Assembly: GCA_937914815.1 (NCBI GenBank)
Contig: CALDMI010000001.1
Coordinates: 1 to 5,541 of the forward strand
Source of the DNA: an uncultured Clostridia bacterium
GTDB taxonomy: Bacteria; Bacillota; Clostridia; Oscillospirales; CAG-272
Reading direction: 5' to 3'
DNA length: 5,541 bases
Shown here: piece after piece, positions 1-5,541 of the stretch
How the letters are laid out: each line of letters starts with the position of its first letter
How positions within the stretch are numbered: the first letter of the stretch is position 1
Notes under the pieces: model-generated
The model's database searches: none
What the model saw: only the letters and a program-made list of their open reading frames with translations
What the model was told of the DNA's origin: nothing
Translations under genes and position numbers: made by a program

Positions 1-2792
1 ATATATACCGCGATTTCCGCTATGTCATTCTCGACGACGGGACGGTCGGCATATCCGGCTACACCGGCTCGGGCGGGGAGATCACTGTGCCGGACGCGAT
101 AGAGGGGCGCTCGGTCTCGTCGGTTGAGTCCGGGGCATTCTCCGGCAGCTCGGTGAGCAGGGTTCATACCGGGCGCTTCCTTCGGAGAATATGCGAAAAC
201 GCCTTCTCCTCCTGCGCATCTCTTGAATATTTCTCCTCGGAGGGGACGCTCTCCTGTATCGGGGACGGCGCATTTTCCGGTTGCTCTCTCCTCTCGTCTG
301 TTGCCCTCACCGGGGACGTAACGGAAATAGGGAGCTATGCGTTCTCCGGCTGTACGGCACTTGCGGAATTTCCGGAGGTCCCGTCGCTGTCAAGGCTAGG
401 TGCCGGCGCGTTCTACGGCTGTACCTCTCTTGTTTTCGCGACCCTGCCGGACAGTCTCTCTGAAATATCAAATTATGCCTTTTCCGGCTGCACCGCACTT
501 ACCGAGGTATCCATCCCCGCCGTAAAATCCCTCGGGGATTATGCCTTTTCCGGTTGCTCCGCCCTTGTGTCCGTCTCCCTCGGAGATGTGATGTCGGTGG
601 GCGAGGGCGCATTTTCACAGTGCGACAGCCTTGAGAAAATCACCGTTCCCGCCGGGAACGAAAAGTATTCGACGGTTGGCGGCGCGCTCCTTGACGTCGC
701 GCTCGGTCGGCTGCTTATCCTCCCCCCGAAATCCGGGGTGACGGAGTACACCGTCCCGGACGGTATCACCGAGATATGCGACTACTCATTCCGTAACTGC
801 TCCTCGCTTACAAAAGTGACCCTCCCGGAGGGACTGAAAAGGATAGGGAGCCATGCTTTCTATTACTGCAAGGATCTAACGGACATCAATATTCCGTCCT
901 CCGTCTCATATATCGGCGGCATGGCGTTTTACAGGACGGCGTACTATACCGCTCTTGACGGTGAGCTCACCGTCGTCGGCGACGGTATTCTCATAAAATA
1001 CTCTCCGGTAAAGAACGGCGCGGATTACAGAAAGACAGACGTTGCCGAGCCCGTGAGCCGTGAGTATTCCGCCGGCGGCTTTGTAGGGCTCCTCGACGGC
1101 GTCGCGCTCACCCTCCCGGACGGCATTAAAATGATTTCCTCCGCGTTCACCGAGTGTAATGACGTAATAGAGGTGACCCTCCCGTCCTCCGTCTCGGTGA
1201 TAACCGATTACGCGTTCTACCACGCAACATACCTTAACAAAATTACCTTTTCCGGCGAGGGGCTGAACGGTATAGGCGCACACGCGTTTGAGCAGTGCCA
1301 GACCCTCCTTGAAATCTCCCTCCCGCAGGGGCTCAATACAATGGGCGAGTACGCGTTCCTTGACTGTTATTCTCTCGCCTCCGTGACCCTGCCGGGCAGC
1401 CTTTTCTCGGTTCCGGACTTCGCATTTTCGGAGTGCACCGCTCTCCGCTCTGTGACTTTCGGTGACGGCGTCAGGAGCATAGGGCGCTATGCCTTCTCCT
1501 CCTGCGGTGACCTCTCGGGAATATCCTTCCCGTCGTCTCTGAAAAGCGTGGGAGACTACGCCTTTACCGCCTCTGCGATAACCTCGTTTGCGTTTCCCGC
1601 ATGGGAGACGGAATACGGCGAAAATCTCTTTTTCTCCTGCCCGTCGCTCGTGTCGGTCGATATGTCATCTCTCCCCGGCGATGTCCCCGCGGCTGTCTGC
1701 ATGGCTTGCCCGGCGCTCACCGAGGTAAGGCTTCCGAAAAACTGCAAAAAGATAGGCGATGACGCGTTTTATGACTGCTCCGGACTCTTCAATATAACAT
1801 TGCCGGACAGCGTCACATATATCGGCTCCGGCGCGTTTGCCTTCTGCTCCATGCTTGATATCTCATCGCTTCCGAAGAGAACGGAGTATATCGGAGGCAC
1901 TGCGTTCTACGGCTGTACCCTCATAGGTAAGCTTTCCGTCCCGAAAACGGTCACATATATAGGCGATAAGGCGTTCTACGGCTGTGATAAGCTCTCCGGC
2001 GTCACCCTCTCGGGGTTGCAGCTTCGCTACCTCGGGGAGAGCGCGTTTGAGGGGTGTAAGTCGCTTACGTCGCTTGACCTCTCCGGAGTCCCGGGTATAA
2101 TAGAAAAATATGCCTTCTCCGGCTGCACGGGACTTAGGAGTGTCCGATTCTCAAAAGCTCTTCGCTATATCGGCGCCTCGGCGTTCATAAACTGCGATAA
2201 GATAGAGGCTGTAAAGCTCCCCGATACACTCCTTGTGATAGGAGACTCGGCGTTTGCCGGTTGCCGCTCGCTCTCTTCCGTCTCATGGGGGAAATCCCTT
2301 GAAACGATAGAGGATAAGGCATTCTACTATTGTGACAGCCTCCGTGAGTTGACACTGCCGGACGGTGTTACATCCGTCGGCGCCTCGGCTTTCTCGCTCT
2401 GCACGTCGCTGCGCACCGTCGCGCTCTCCGCGTCGCTCACCTCCCTCGGGGAGGAGGCGTTCGCCGGGTGTATCGGTATGTACAGTTTAACGTTCGGTGA
2501 GTCCCTCGAGGCTCTTCCGACCGGCGCGTTCCGCGACTGCACGGGGCTGACCCTCGCGGCGCTCCCCTCCGGGATGTATTCGGTGGGGGATGAGGCGTTC
2601 GCGGGTTGCACCGCGCTCTCCCGCGTCATTCTCCCGTCGGGGGTACACAAAATAGGGAAGTCCGCGTTCTCGGACTGCACCGCGCTCTCCGAGGTGGAAT
2701 ACTCCGGCGGAATGACCGCATTTGCATACATCACAATATCCGACGGAAACGAGGCTCTGATAGCCGCATATATGAAAGGACGGGGGCAATGA
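1..2792 (+). CDS. BspA-like leucine-rich-repeat (LRR_5) protein, 5' end outside the window
   Basis: The frame is open from base 3 to the TGA at 2790-2792, giving 929 visible residues. A GTG at 87 is the first start-like codon, but the 28 codons before it already read as typical LRR-flanking sequence (YVILDDGTVGISGYTG), so the true start and any signal peptide lie upstream. Almost the whole protein is a tandem array with the consensus IGxxAFxxCxxLxxVxLPxxL, about 34 units of roughly 22-23 residues counting degenerate ones. This is the BspA/TpLRR class (LRR_5). Two breaks in the array, near visible residues 219-252 and 311-372, look like the beta-hairpin inserts common in this family. After the last unit a tail of about 24 residues ends in KGRGQ, with no LPXTG, SLH or dockerin anchor. 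Family members are usually secreted or surface proteins that bind host or matrix proteins or other cells; that role is inferred here. The stop overlaps the start of the next gene by 4 nt. Confidence 0.93.
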   Translation, partial: IYRDFRYVILDDGTVGISGYTGSGGEITVPDAIEGRSVSSVESGAFSGSSVSRVHTGRFLRRICENAFSSCASLEYFSSEGTLSCIGDGAFSGCSLLSSVALTGDVTEIGSYAFSGCTALAEFPEVPSLSRLGAGAFYGCTSLVFATLPDSLSEISNYAFSGCTALTEVSIPAVKSLGDYAFSGCSALVSVSLGDVMSVGEGAFSQCDSLEKITVPAGNEKYSTVGGALLDVALGRLLILPPKSGVTEYTVPDGITEICDYSFRNCSSLTKVTLPEGLKRIGSHAFYYCKDLTDINIPSSVSYIGGMAFYRTAYYTALDGELTVVGDGILIKYSPVKNGADYRKTDVAEPVSREYSAGGFVGLLDGVALTLPDGIKMISSAFTECNDVIEVTLPSSVSVITDYAFYHATYLNKITFSGEGLNGIGAHAFEQCQTLLEISLPQGLNTMGEYAFLDCYSLASVTLPGSLFSVPDFAFSECTALRSVTFGDGVRSIGRYAFSSCGDLSGISFPSSLKSVGDYAFTASAITSFAFPAWETEYGENLFFSCPSLVSVDMSSLPGDVPAAVCMACPALTEVRLPKNCKKIGDDAFYDCSGLFNITLPDSVTYIGSGAFAFCSMLDISSLPKRTEYIGGTAFYGCTLIGKLSVPKTVTYIGDKAFYGCDKLSGVTLSGLQLRYLGESAFEGCKSLTSLDLSGVPGIIEKYAFSGCTGLRSVRFSKALRYIGASAFINCDKIEAVKLPDTLLVIGDSAFAGCRSLSSVSWGKSLETIEDKAFYYCDSLRELTLPDGVTSVGASAFSLCTSLRTVALSASLTSLGEEAFAGCIGMYSLTFGESLEALPTGAFRDCTGLTLAALPSGMYSVGDEAFAGCTALSRVILPSGVHKIGKSAFSDCTALSEVEYSGGMTAFAYITISDGNEALIAAYMKGRGQ
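135..2690 (+). repeat. Tandem LRR_5 coding repeat array (about 34 units of 66-69 bp)
   Basis: Units are marked by codons for AFxxC. I count 34 positions from the AFSG at 135 to the AFSDC near 2664-2678. About 30 keep the cysteine; those at about 135, 927, 1215 and 1557 lack it, and the units near 1632 and 1695 have lost the AF. Most units are diverged at the DNA level but some share exact blocks: an 18-base block at 408-425 recurs at 1902-1919 and its first 15 bases recur at 1971-1985; a 15-base block at 2607-2621 recurs at 2676-2690, exactly 69 bp (23 codons) later; and a 14-base block at 474-487 recurs at 540-553. All copies are in frame, consistent with expansion by unit duplication. Confidence 0.85.
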
Positions 2793-3514
2793 CTGATATA
2801 AAGATAGCCGGGCTCACCGTCTCGGTCGATAATAAATATCCGTATCTTGCCGCGCTCGCGGCGGACTACCTCGCCCCGCCGGGCTCGCCCCCGGACATCG
2901 CCGTCCGCGTCGGCGACGGGGAAATAGAAAAAGAGGCAAAGCTTACCCCCGGGCTACCCCCCGGGTACTACGAGTCCGTCTGTGCCTACAGACAGATAGC
3001 AGAGCACCTGCCGGATTACGGCGCCGTCGTCTTTCACGGATCGGTCGTCGTGCTCGACGGTGTTGCATACGCCTTCACCGCGAAGAGCGGGACCGGCAAG
3101 ACAACGCACACCCGCCTCTGGCTCTCGGAATTCCCGGGCTGCTTTGTCCTTAACGGGGACAAGCCAATTCTCCGCTTCATCGGGGACAGGCTTTTCGCCT
3201 GCGGGACGCCGTGGCGCGGAAAAGAGAATTACGGCACACCGGGCGAGTATCCGCTCGGCGGCATAGTCTTTCTCCGCCGCGGCGCGGAAAATAAGGCAGA
3301 GCCCATCTCGCCGGAGGACGCCGTGCAGGACCTGCTCTGTCAGATATTCATGCCGGACACCCCGGGCGCCATGCTCGGGACACTTGACCTTGCCGACAGG
3401 ATACTCCGTGCGACAAAACTTATAAGACTCTACTGTAATATGGAGCCCGGCGCGGCGCACACCGCGCGCGCGGCACTGACCGGTGATGTGAGCCGGGAGG
3501 AGGTTAAAAAATGA
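2789..3514 (+). CDS. HprK/PEPCK-fold P-loop kinase-like protein
   Basis: The protein has 241 residues. The ATG at 2789 overlaps the preceding stop (ATGA) and has AAAGGA at 2775-2780, 8 nt upstream; the frame is open further back inside the LRR gene, but that extension reads as out-of-frame LRR DNA. A segment VVFHGSVVVLDG (80-91) precedes a P-loop, AKSGTGKTTHT (98-108, Lys104), close to the PEP carboxykinase loop SGTGKTT and to HPr kinase/phosphorylase. LNGDKP (121-126) with Asp124 fits the second nucleotide/metal site, followed by GTPWRGKEN (139-147) and PLGGIVFL (155-162). At 241 aa it is shorter than canonical HprK (about 310 aa), and I cannot find the usual HprK signature, so it is probably not the carbon-catabolite HPr kinase. 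HprK-fold relatives beside PqqD-like proteins occur in some lasso-peptide and uncharacterised cassettes, where a few phosphorylate a peptide. The fold is a firm call; the substrate is unknown. The 3' end overlaps the next gene by 4 nt. Confidence 0.85.
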   Translation: MTDIKIAGLTVSVDNKYPYLAALAADYLAPPGSPPDIAVRVGDGEIEKEAKLTPGLPPGYYESVCAYRQIAEHLPDYGAVVFHGSVVVLDGVAYAFTAKSGTGKTTHTRLWLSEFPGCFVLNGDKPILRFIGDRLFACGTPWRGKENYGTPGEYPLGGIVFLRRGAENKAEPISPEDAVQDLLCQIFMPDTPGAMLGTLDLADRILRATKLIRLYCNMEPGAAHTARAALTGDVSREEVKK

Positions 3515-3774
3515 AGATAAAAGGAAACTTTGTGCTCCGTGAGGTAGGCGGCAGGACTGTTGCGGTCTCCCTCGGCGGCGCGGCGCGCGGCGTCGGCGGC
3601 GTGATACTGAACGGGAGCGGAAGAACGATATTCGAGCTTTTGCAAAAGGGAGCGGAGCGCGAGGAAATATACGACGCTCTGACCGAAAAATACGATGTCC
3701 CGCGCGACGTTGCGGTGCGGGACGCCGATGCATTCATACAAAAACTTATAGAGACAGGAGCAATTGAAAACTGA
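3511..3774 (+). CDS. PqqD-family protein (RiPP recognition element-like)
   Basis: An 87-residue single-domain protein. The ATG at 3511 overlaps the upstream stop by 4 nt and sits 7 nt after a very strong Shine-Dalgarno run, GGGAGGAGG (3495-3503). The sequence follows the PqqD pattern throughout: an N-terminal strand segment (FVLREVGGRTVAVSLG, 7-22), the hallmark LNGSGRTIFELL (33-44; compare LNxTGxxIWELL), then EEIYDAL (51-57), a YDVPRDVAVRDADAFI helix (61-76) and a C-terminal LIETGAIE (79-86). Family members are small winged-helix proteins that bind a leader peptide and present it to a modifying enzyme, as PqqD does in PQQ synthesis and B1 proteins do in lasso-peptide clusters. No precursor peptide or radical SAM partner lies in the window. 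Overlap with the HprK-like gene suggests the two proteins are made together and may form a complex; this is inference. Confidence 0.85.
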   Translation: MKIKGNFVLREVGGRTVAVSLGGAARGVGGVILNGSGRTIFELLQKGAEREEIYDALTEKYDVPRDVAVRDADAFIQKLIETGAIEN

Positions 3775-3777
3775 TAT

Positions 3778-3781
3778 GGAG
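3778..3781 (+). promoter_or_regulatory. Ribosome binding site supporting the start at 3788
   Basis: GGAG lies 6 nt before the ATG at 3788, an ideal spacing. The alternatives fit less well: another GGAG at 3757-3760 is only 3 nt from the TTG at 3764 and 15 nt from the ATG at 3776. The choice changes the N-terminus by 4-8 residues only and does not affect any domain. Confidence 0.55.
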
Positions 3782-3787
3782 AACAAT

Positions 3788-5359
3788 ATGAACACCGAAA
3801 ACAGCGAAAAGGAAATAAGCCTCTCGGTCCTCTGGACGGTGCTGAAAAAATGCTTTGCATGGGTCGCGATAGTGGCGGTTGTCGCCGCGGCAGCCGGCGG
3901 GCTCTTCACGAAATTCTTCACAAAGACCGAGTATAAGGCGACAGCCTCGTTCTGGGTTAACAACAATACAAAGGACTATGCCTATTCGTCACAGGCTATC
4001 CTTTCCGCCGCATCGATCCTCGCGAAGAACTATATGCAGCTTTCTACCGAGGATAAGGTGCTTACCGCCGCCGTCCGCGACGGACACCTGAATGAGCTCC
4101 CGGACTATAACTGCTCCGAGGACGCCGCCGTGGCAAAGCTCCGCAAAATGATGAAAGCGGACAGGGACGACGATGATCTCTTTATCTTCCGCCTCACCGT
4201 GACCGCGGACTCTCCCGAGACCGCAAAGGCGTCGGTAGAGTCGGTGAAGAAGGTTCTTCCGAATATAATCCAGGAGATGAGCTATACAAAGGACGCCGAT
4301 ACGATAGACAAGGTGTACAGCCTTGAGGAGAATGTCCGCGTGACGGTGATTTCTCCCTCTTATGTGAGAAACGCGATACTCGCGGCTCTCGTCGGCGCTG
4401 TCATAACCTATTGCGTGTTTCTCCTCATATCTGTTTTCGATACCGTTATACACAACGAGACAGAGCTCACGGCGAGCACCGGATGCCCGAACCTCGGCTC
4501 CGTCCCCCATTGGTCAGACCCGCAGGACCCGCAGGGCAAGCGTATGAAGCGCTATATTCCCGGGAAGAAGAACAACGGCGTCATCCGCACATACAAGAAT
4601 ATGCTCGTCGGCGCGAACACCCCCTTTGCGATAAACGAGGCGTTCAACCATATCCGTACCGGAGTTTACTATTCCGCCGCAAACGGAGGTACGCCGGTAT
4701 ACGCGGTGACGAGCCCCTATGCCGGCGCCGGAAAGTCGGTTGTTACATCGAACATCGCGCTTTCGTTCGCTATGTCGAATAAGAAGGTTCTTCTTGTCGA
4801 CGGCGATATGAGGTGCCCCGTGCTCAGAAAGATATTCTCGCTTGAAAAGCGCGAGGGACTCAGCGAGCTGCTCGCAGGTATAATAGGGGACAGCCACGAG
4901 GTAATGCAGAAGGTCGCGAACAGCGATAATCTCACCGTCATTGCCTCCGGTCACATACCTCCGAACCCCTCGGAGCTCCTCTCGCAGAAGAGAATGAAGG
5001 AGTTTATCGACGAGTGGAAATCCGAGTTTGATATCGTCCTCTTCGATATGCCCCCGGTCTGCGAGGTGACCGACGCCGGCGTCATATCTCAGAACATATC
5101 CGGCTATCTCCTTGTTGTCCGTTGCGGATATTGCGATACCGCCGCGGTGAAGAGCGCCGTAGGCTTCCTTACGAGCGTTGACGGCAGCATAATAGGCACC
5201 GTCCTAAATGATGTAGAACCGAAAAACACCCCCGCGTATGTCCACGGTAAAAAGGGCTACTACAAGAAGTACCGTTACCGCTACGGCTATGAGGCAAACA
5301 ATATACCGGCGGCTGATGTTATAAAGGAAGAGCGCGCCGAGGACAGCGAAAAACAGTAA
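3788..5359 (+). CDS. CpsC-CpsD-type fused tyrosine kinase/polysaccharide chain-length regulator (BY-kinase)
   Basis: From the ATG at 3788 the protein has 523 residues. Residues 1-217 form a Wzz/CpsC-like domain: cytoplasmic EKEISLSVLWTVLKK (7-21), a first membrane segment at about 22-42, an extracytoplasmic part of about 150 residues, and a second membrane segment at about 195-217. The linker keeps the usual LGSVP (236-240). The cytoplasmic kinase has EAFNHIRTG (284-292), Walker A SPYAGAGKS (309-317, Lys316), Walker A' VLLVDGDMR (334-342) and Walker B IVLFDMPP (416-423). The tail 491-501 carries six tyrosines (491, 492, 495, 497, 499, 501), the normal autophosphorylation cluster. Such proteins control polymerisation and export of capsule or exopolysaccharide at the membrane. 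Many Firmicutes encode the two halves as separate proteins, so the fusion is notable. Upstream starts at 3764 (TTG) and 3776 (ATG) are in frame; 3788 has the best ribosome-site spacing. It is probably the last gene of the operon. Confidence 0.93.
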   Translation: MNTENSEKEISLSVLWTVLKKCFAWVAIVAVVAAAAGGLFTKFFTKTEYKATASFWVNNNTKDYAYSSQAILSAASILAKNYMQLSTEDKVLTAAVRDGHLNELPDYNCSEDAAVAKLRKMMKADRDDDDLFIFRLTVTADSPETAKASVESVKKVLPNIIQEMSYTKDADTIDKVYSLEENVRVTVISPSYVRNAILAALVGAVITYCVFLLISVFDTVIHNETELTASTGCPNLGSVPHWSDPQDPQGKRMKRYIPGKKNNGVIRTYKNMLVGANTPFAINEAFNHIRTGVYYSAANGGTPVYAVTSPYAGAGKSVVTSNIALSFAMSNKKVLLVDGDMRCPVLRKIFSLEKREGLSELLAGIIGDSHEVMQKVANSDNLTVIASGHIPPNPSELLSQKRMKEFIDEWKSEFDIVLFDMPPVCEVTDAGVISQNISGYLLVVRCGYCDTAAVKSAVGFLTSVDGSIIGTVLNDVEPKNTPAYVHGKKGYYKKYRYRYGYEANNIPAADVIKEERAEDSEKQ

Positions 5360-5373
5360 CAAAAAGAAAATCC

Positions 5374-5402
5374 GGCGCCCCGGGAGTATAACCCGGGGCG
5401 CC
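5374..5402. terminator. Perfect 11-bp GC hairpin, possible terminator
   Basis: The left arm 5374-5384 (GGCGCCCCGGG) pairs perfectly with 5392-5402 across a 7-nt loop (AGTATAA). It starts 14 nt after the tyrosine-kinase stop, where a rho-independent terminator is expected. An A-rich stretch (5360-5370) precedes it, but there is no T run after it on the + strand; the following bases are ACAGACTAAAAAAGG. Read on the - strand, the stem is followed by TTTTCTTTTT, so the textbook terminator geometry is for leftward transcription. It may still end or slow + strand transcription, or protect the 3' end of the operon mRNA. Confidence 0.5.
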
Positions 5403-5412
5403 ACAGACTAAA

Positions 5413-5420
5413 AAAGGAGG
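5413..5420 (+). promoter_or_regulatory. Strong Shine-Dalgarno for the gene at 5427
   Basis: AAAGGAGG is a near-complete match to the anti-Shine-Dalgarno sequence and lies 6 nt before the ATG at 5427. It fixes the start of the truncated last gene. The site is only 10 nt downstream of the GC hairpin. No convincing -35/-10 pair is visible in the 67-bp gap, so the gene may be transcribed by read-through. Confidence 0.8.
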
Positions 5421-5426
5421 CGCGGC

Positions 5427-5541
5427 ATGATACAGACAGATATAATACTTCCGACAGATTACGGAAAAGATGAGCTTTGCCGCGCCCTCTGCGCGAGAAT
5501 ACCGGTAACGGCCGATGAGGCGGCAACCGCCGTACCGACCA
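5427..5541 (+). CDS. Start of a probable COG2509-type FAD-dependent dehydrogenase, 3' end outside the window
   Basis: The ATG at 5427 opens a frame of 38 codons that runs to the window edge without a stop. The N-terminus, MIQTDIILPTDYGKDELCRA, resembles the opening of clostridial NAD(P)/FAD-dependent oxidoreductases of the COG2509 group, which typically begin with a short domain of the form MIRIxxIKLPxDxxxxDLxxAxAKxL before the FAD-binding GxGxxG. The FAD motif itself would lie beyond the window, so the family call rests on this short stretch and on recall of the family pattern. The gene is separated from the polysaccharide-kinase operon by the hairpin and may belong to a different functional unit. 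The existence of the gene is well supported by the ribosome binding site and open frame; the product is tentative. Confidence 0.6.
   Translation, partial: MIQTDIILPTDYGKDELCRALCARIPVTADEAATAVPT

Noticed and set aside
87..89. GTG as the start of the LRR protein
   Set aside because: The frame is open to the window edge and the upstream codons encode family-typical sequence, so the gene begins before the window. I also see no clear ribosome site at suitable spacing or signal peptide here.
906..1283. Antisense ORFs inside the LRR gene (also 2327-2734 and 2487-2789)
   Set aside because: Their translations show the periodicity of the LRR repeats read backwards. There is no independent ribosome site or plausible product.
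135..2690. CRISPR array or non-coding satellite
   Set aside because: The repeat units are coding, in frame, diverged at the DNA level and explained by LRR_5 protein repeats. There are no identical repeats with unique spacers.
2606..2788. In-frame upstream extension of the HprK-like gene by 61 codons
   Set aside because: It lies entirely inside the LRR coding region and translates to arginine/histidine-rich out-of-frame sequence. The ATG at 2789 has a good ribosome site and the stop-start overlap seen again at the next junction.
2946..2967. Two neighbouring C-run/GGG blocks inside the HprK-like gene
   Set aside because: They encode a plain Pro-Gly-Leu-Pro-Pro-Gly stretch and have no features of a regulatory site; treated as coding sequence.
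2954..3733. 259-codon antisense ORF, and a 178-codon one at 3430-3966
   Set aside because: Both overlap well-recognised + strand genes, have low-complexity Arg/Ala/Ser-rich translations and match no family I know. They are shadows of GC-rich coding DNA.
5387..5392. TATAAC in the hairpin loop as a -10 promoter box for the last gene
   Set aside because: There is no recognisable -35 element about 17 bp upstream, and the match falls in the loop of a strong stem, so chance is the better explanation.

Overview
The window looks like chromosomal DNA of an anaerobic Firmicute, probably a gut or rumen clostridium (Oscillospirales-like). Reasons: a BspA-type leucine-rich-repeat protein, a CpsC/CpsD-like tyrosine kinase, an AAAGGAGG ribosome binding site, and GC-rich coding DNA that still uses many ATA (Ile) and AGG/AGA (Arg) codons. 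The lineage is inferred from style and gene content. No rRNA or marker gene is present to confirm it.

All real genes lie on the + strand and coding is almost gap-free. Bases 1-2792 hold the 3' part of a very large BspA-like LRR gene whose start lies before the window. It overlaps by 4 nt (ATGA) a 241-aa HprK/PEPCK-fold P-loop protein (2789-3514). That gene overlaps by 4 nt (ATGA) an 87-aa PqqD-family protein (3511-3774). A CpsC-CpsD-type bacterial tyrosine kinase fusion (best start 3788, stop 5359) follows at once. A 67-bp gap (5360-5426) contains a perfect 11-bp GC hairpin. A new gene then begins at 5427 behind a strong ribosome binding site and runs off the end; its first 38 residues resemble the N-terminus of COG2509-type FAD-dependent dehydrogenases.

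The first four genes read as one operon. The tyrosine kinase points to control of polysaccharide polymerisation and export. The HprK-like/PqqD-like pair recalls modules in which a PqqD-type domain captures a peptide and a HprK-fold kinase acts on it or on a partner. Such pairs are known from some lasso-peptide clusters and from poorly understood HprK-related/PqqD-related cassettes. Here no precursor peptide, radical SAM enzyme, protease or nucleotidyltransferase is visible, and the pair is translationally coupled to a giant LRR protein instead. That arrangement is the most interesting part of the window.

No tRNA, rRNA, CRISPR array, insertion sequence, attachment site or convincing promoter was seen. 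Many long antisense or out-of-frame ORFs exist but are shadows produced by the GC-rich, repetitive coding sequence.
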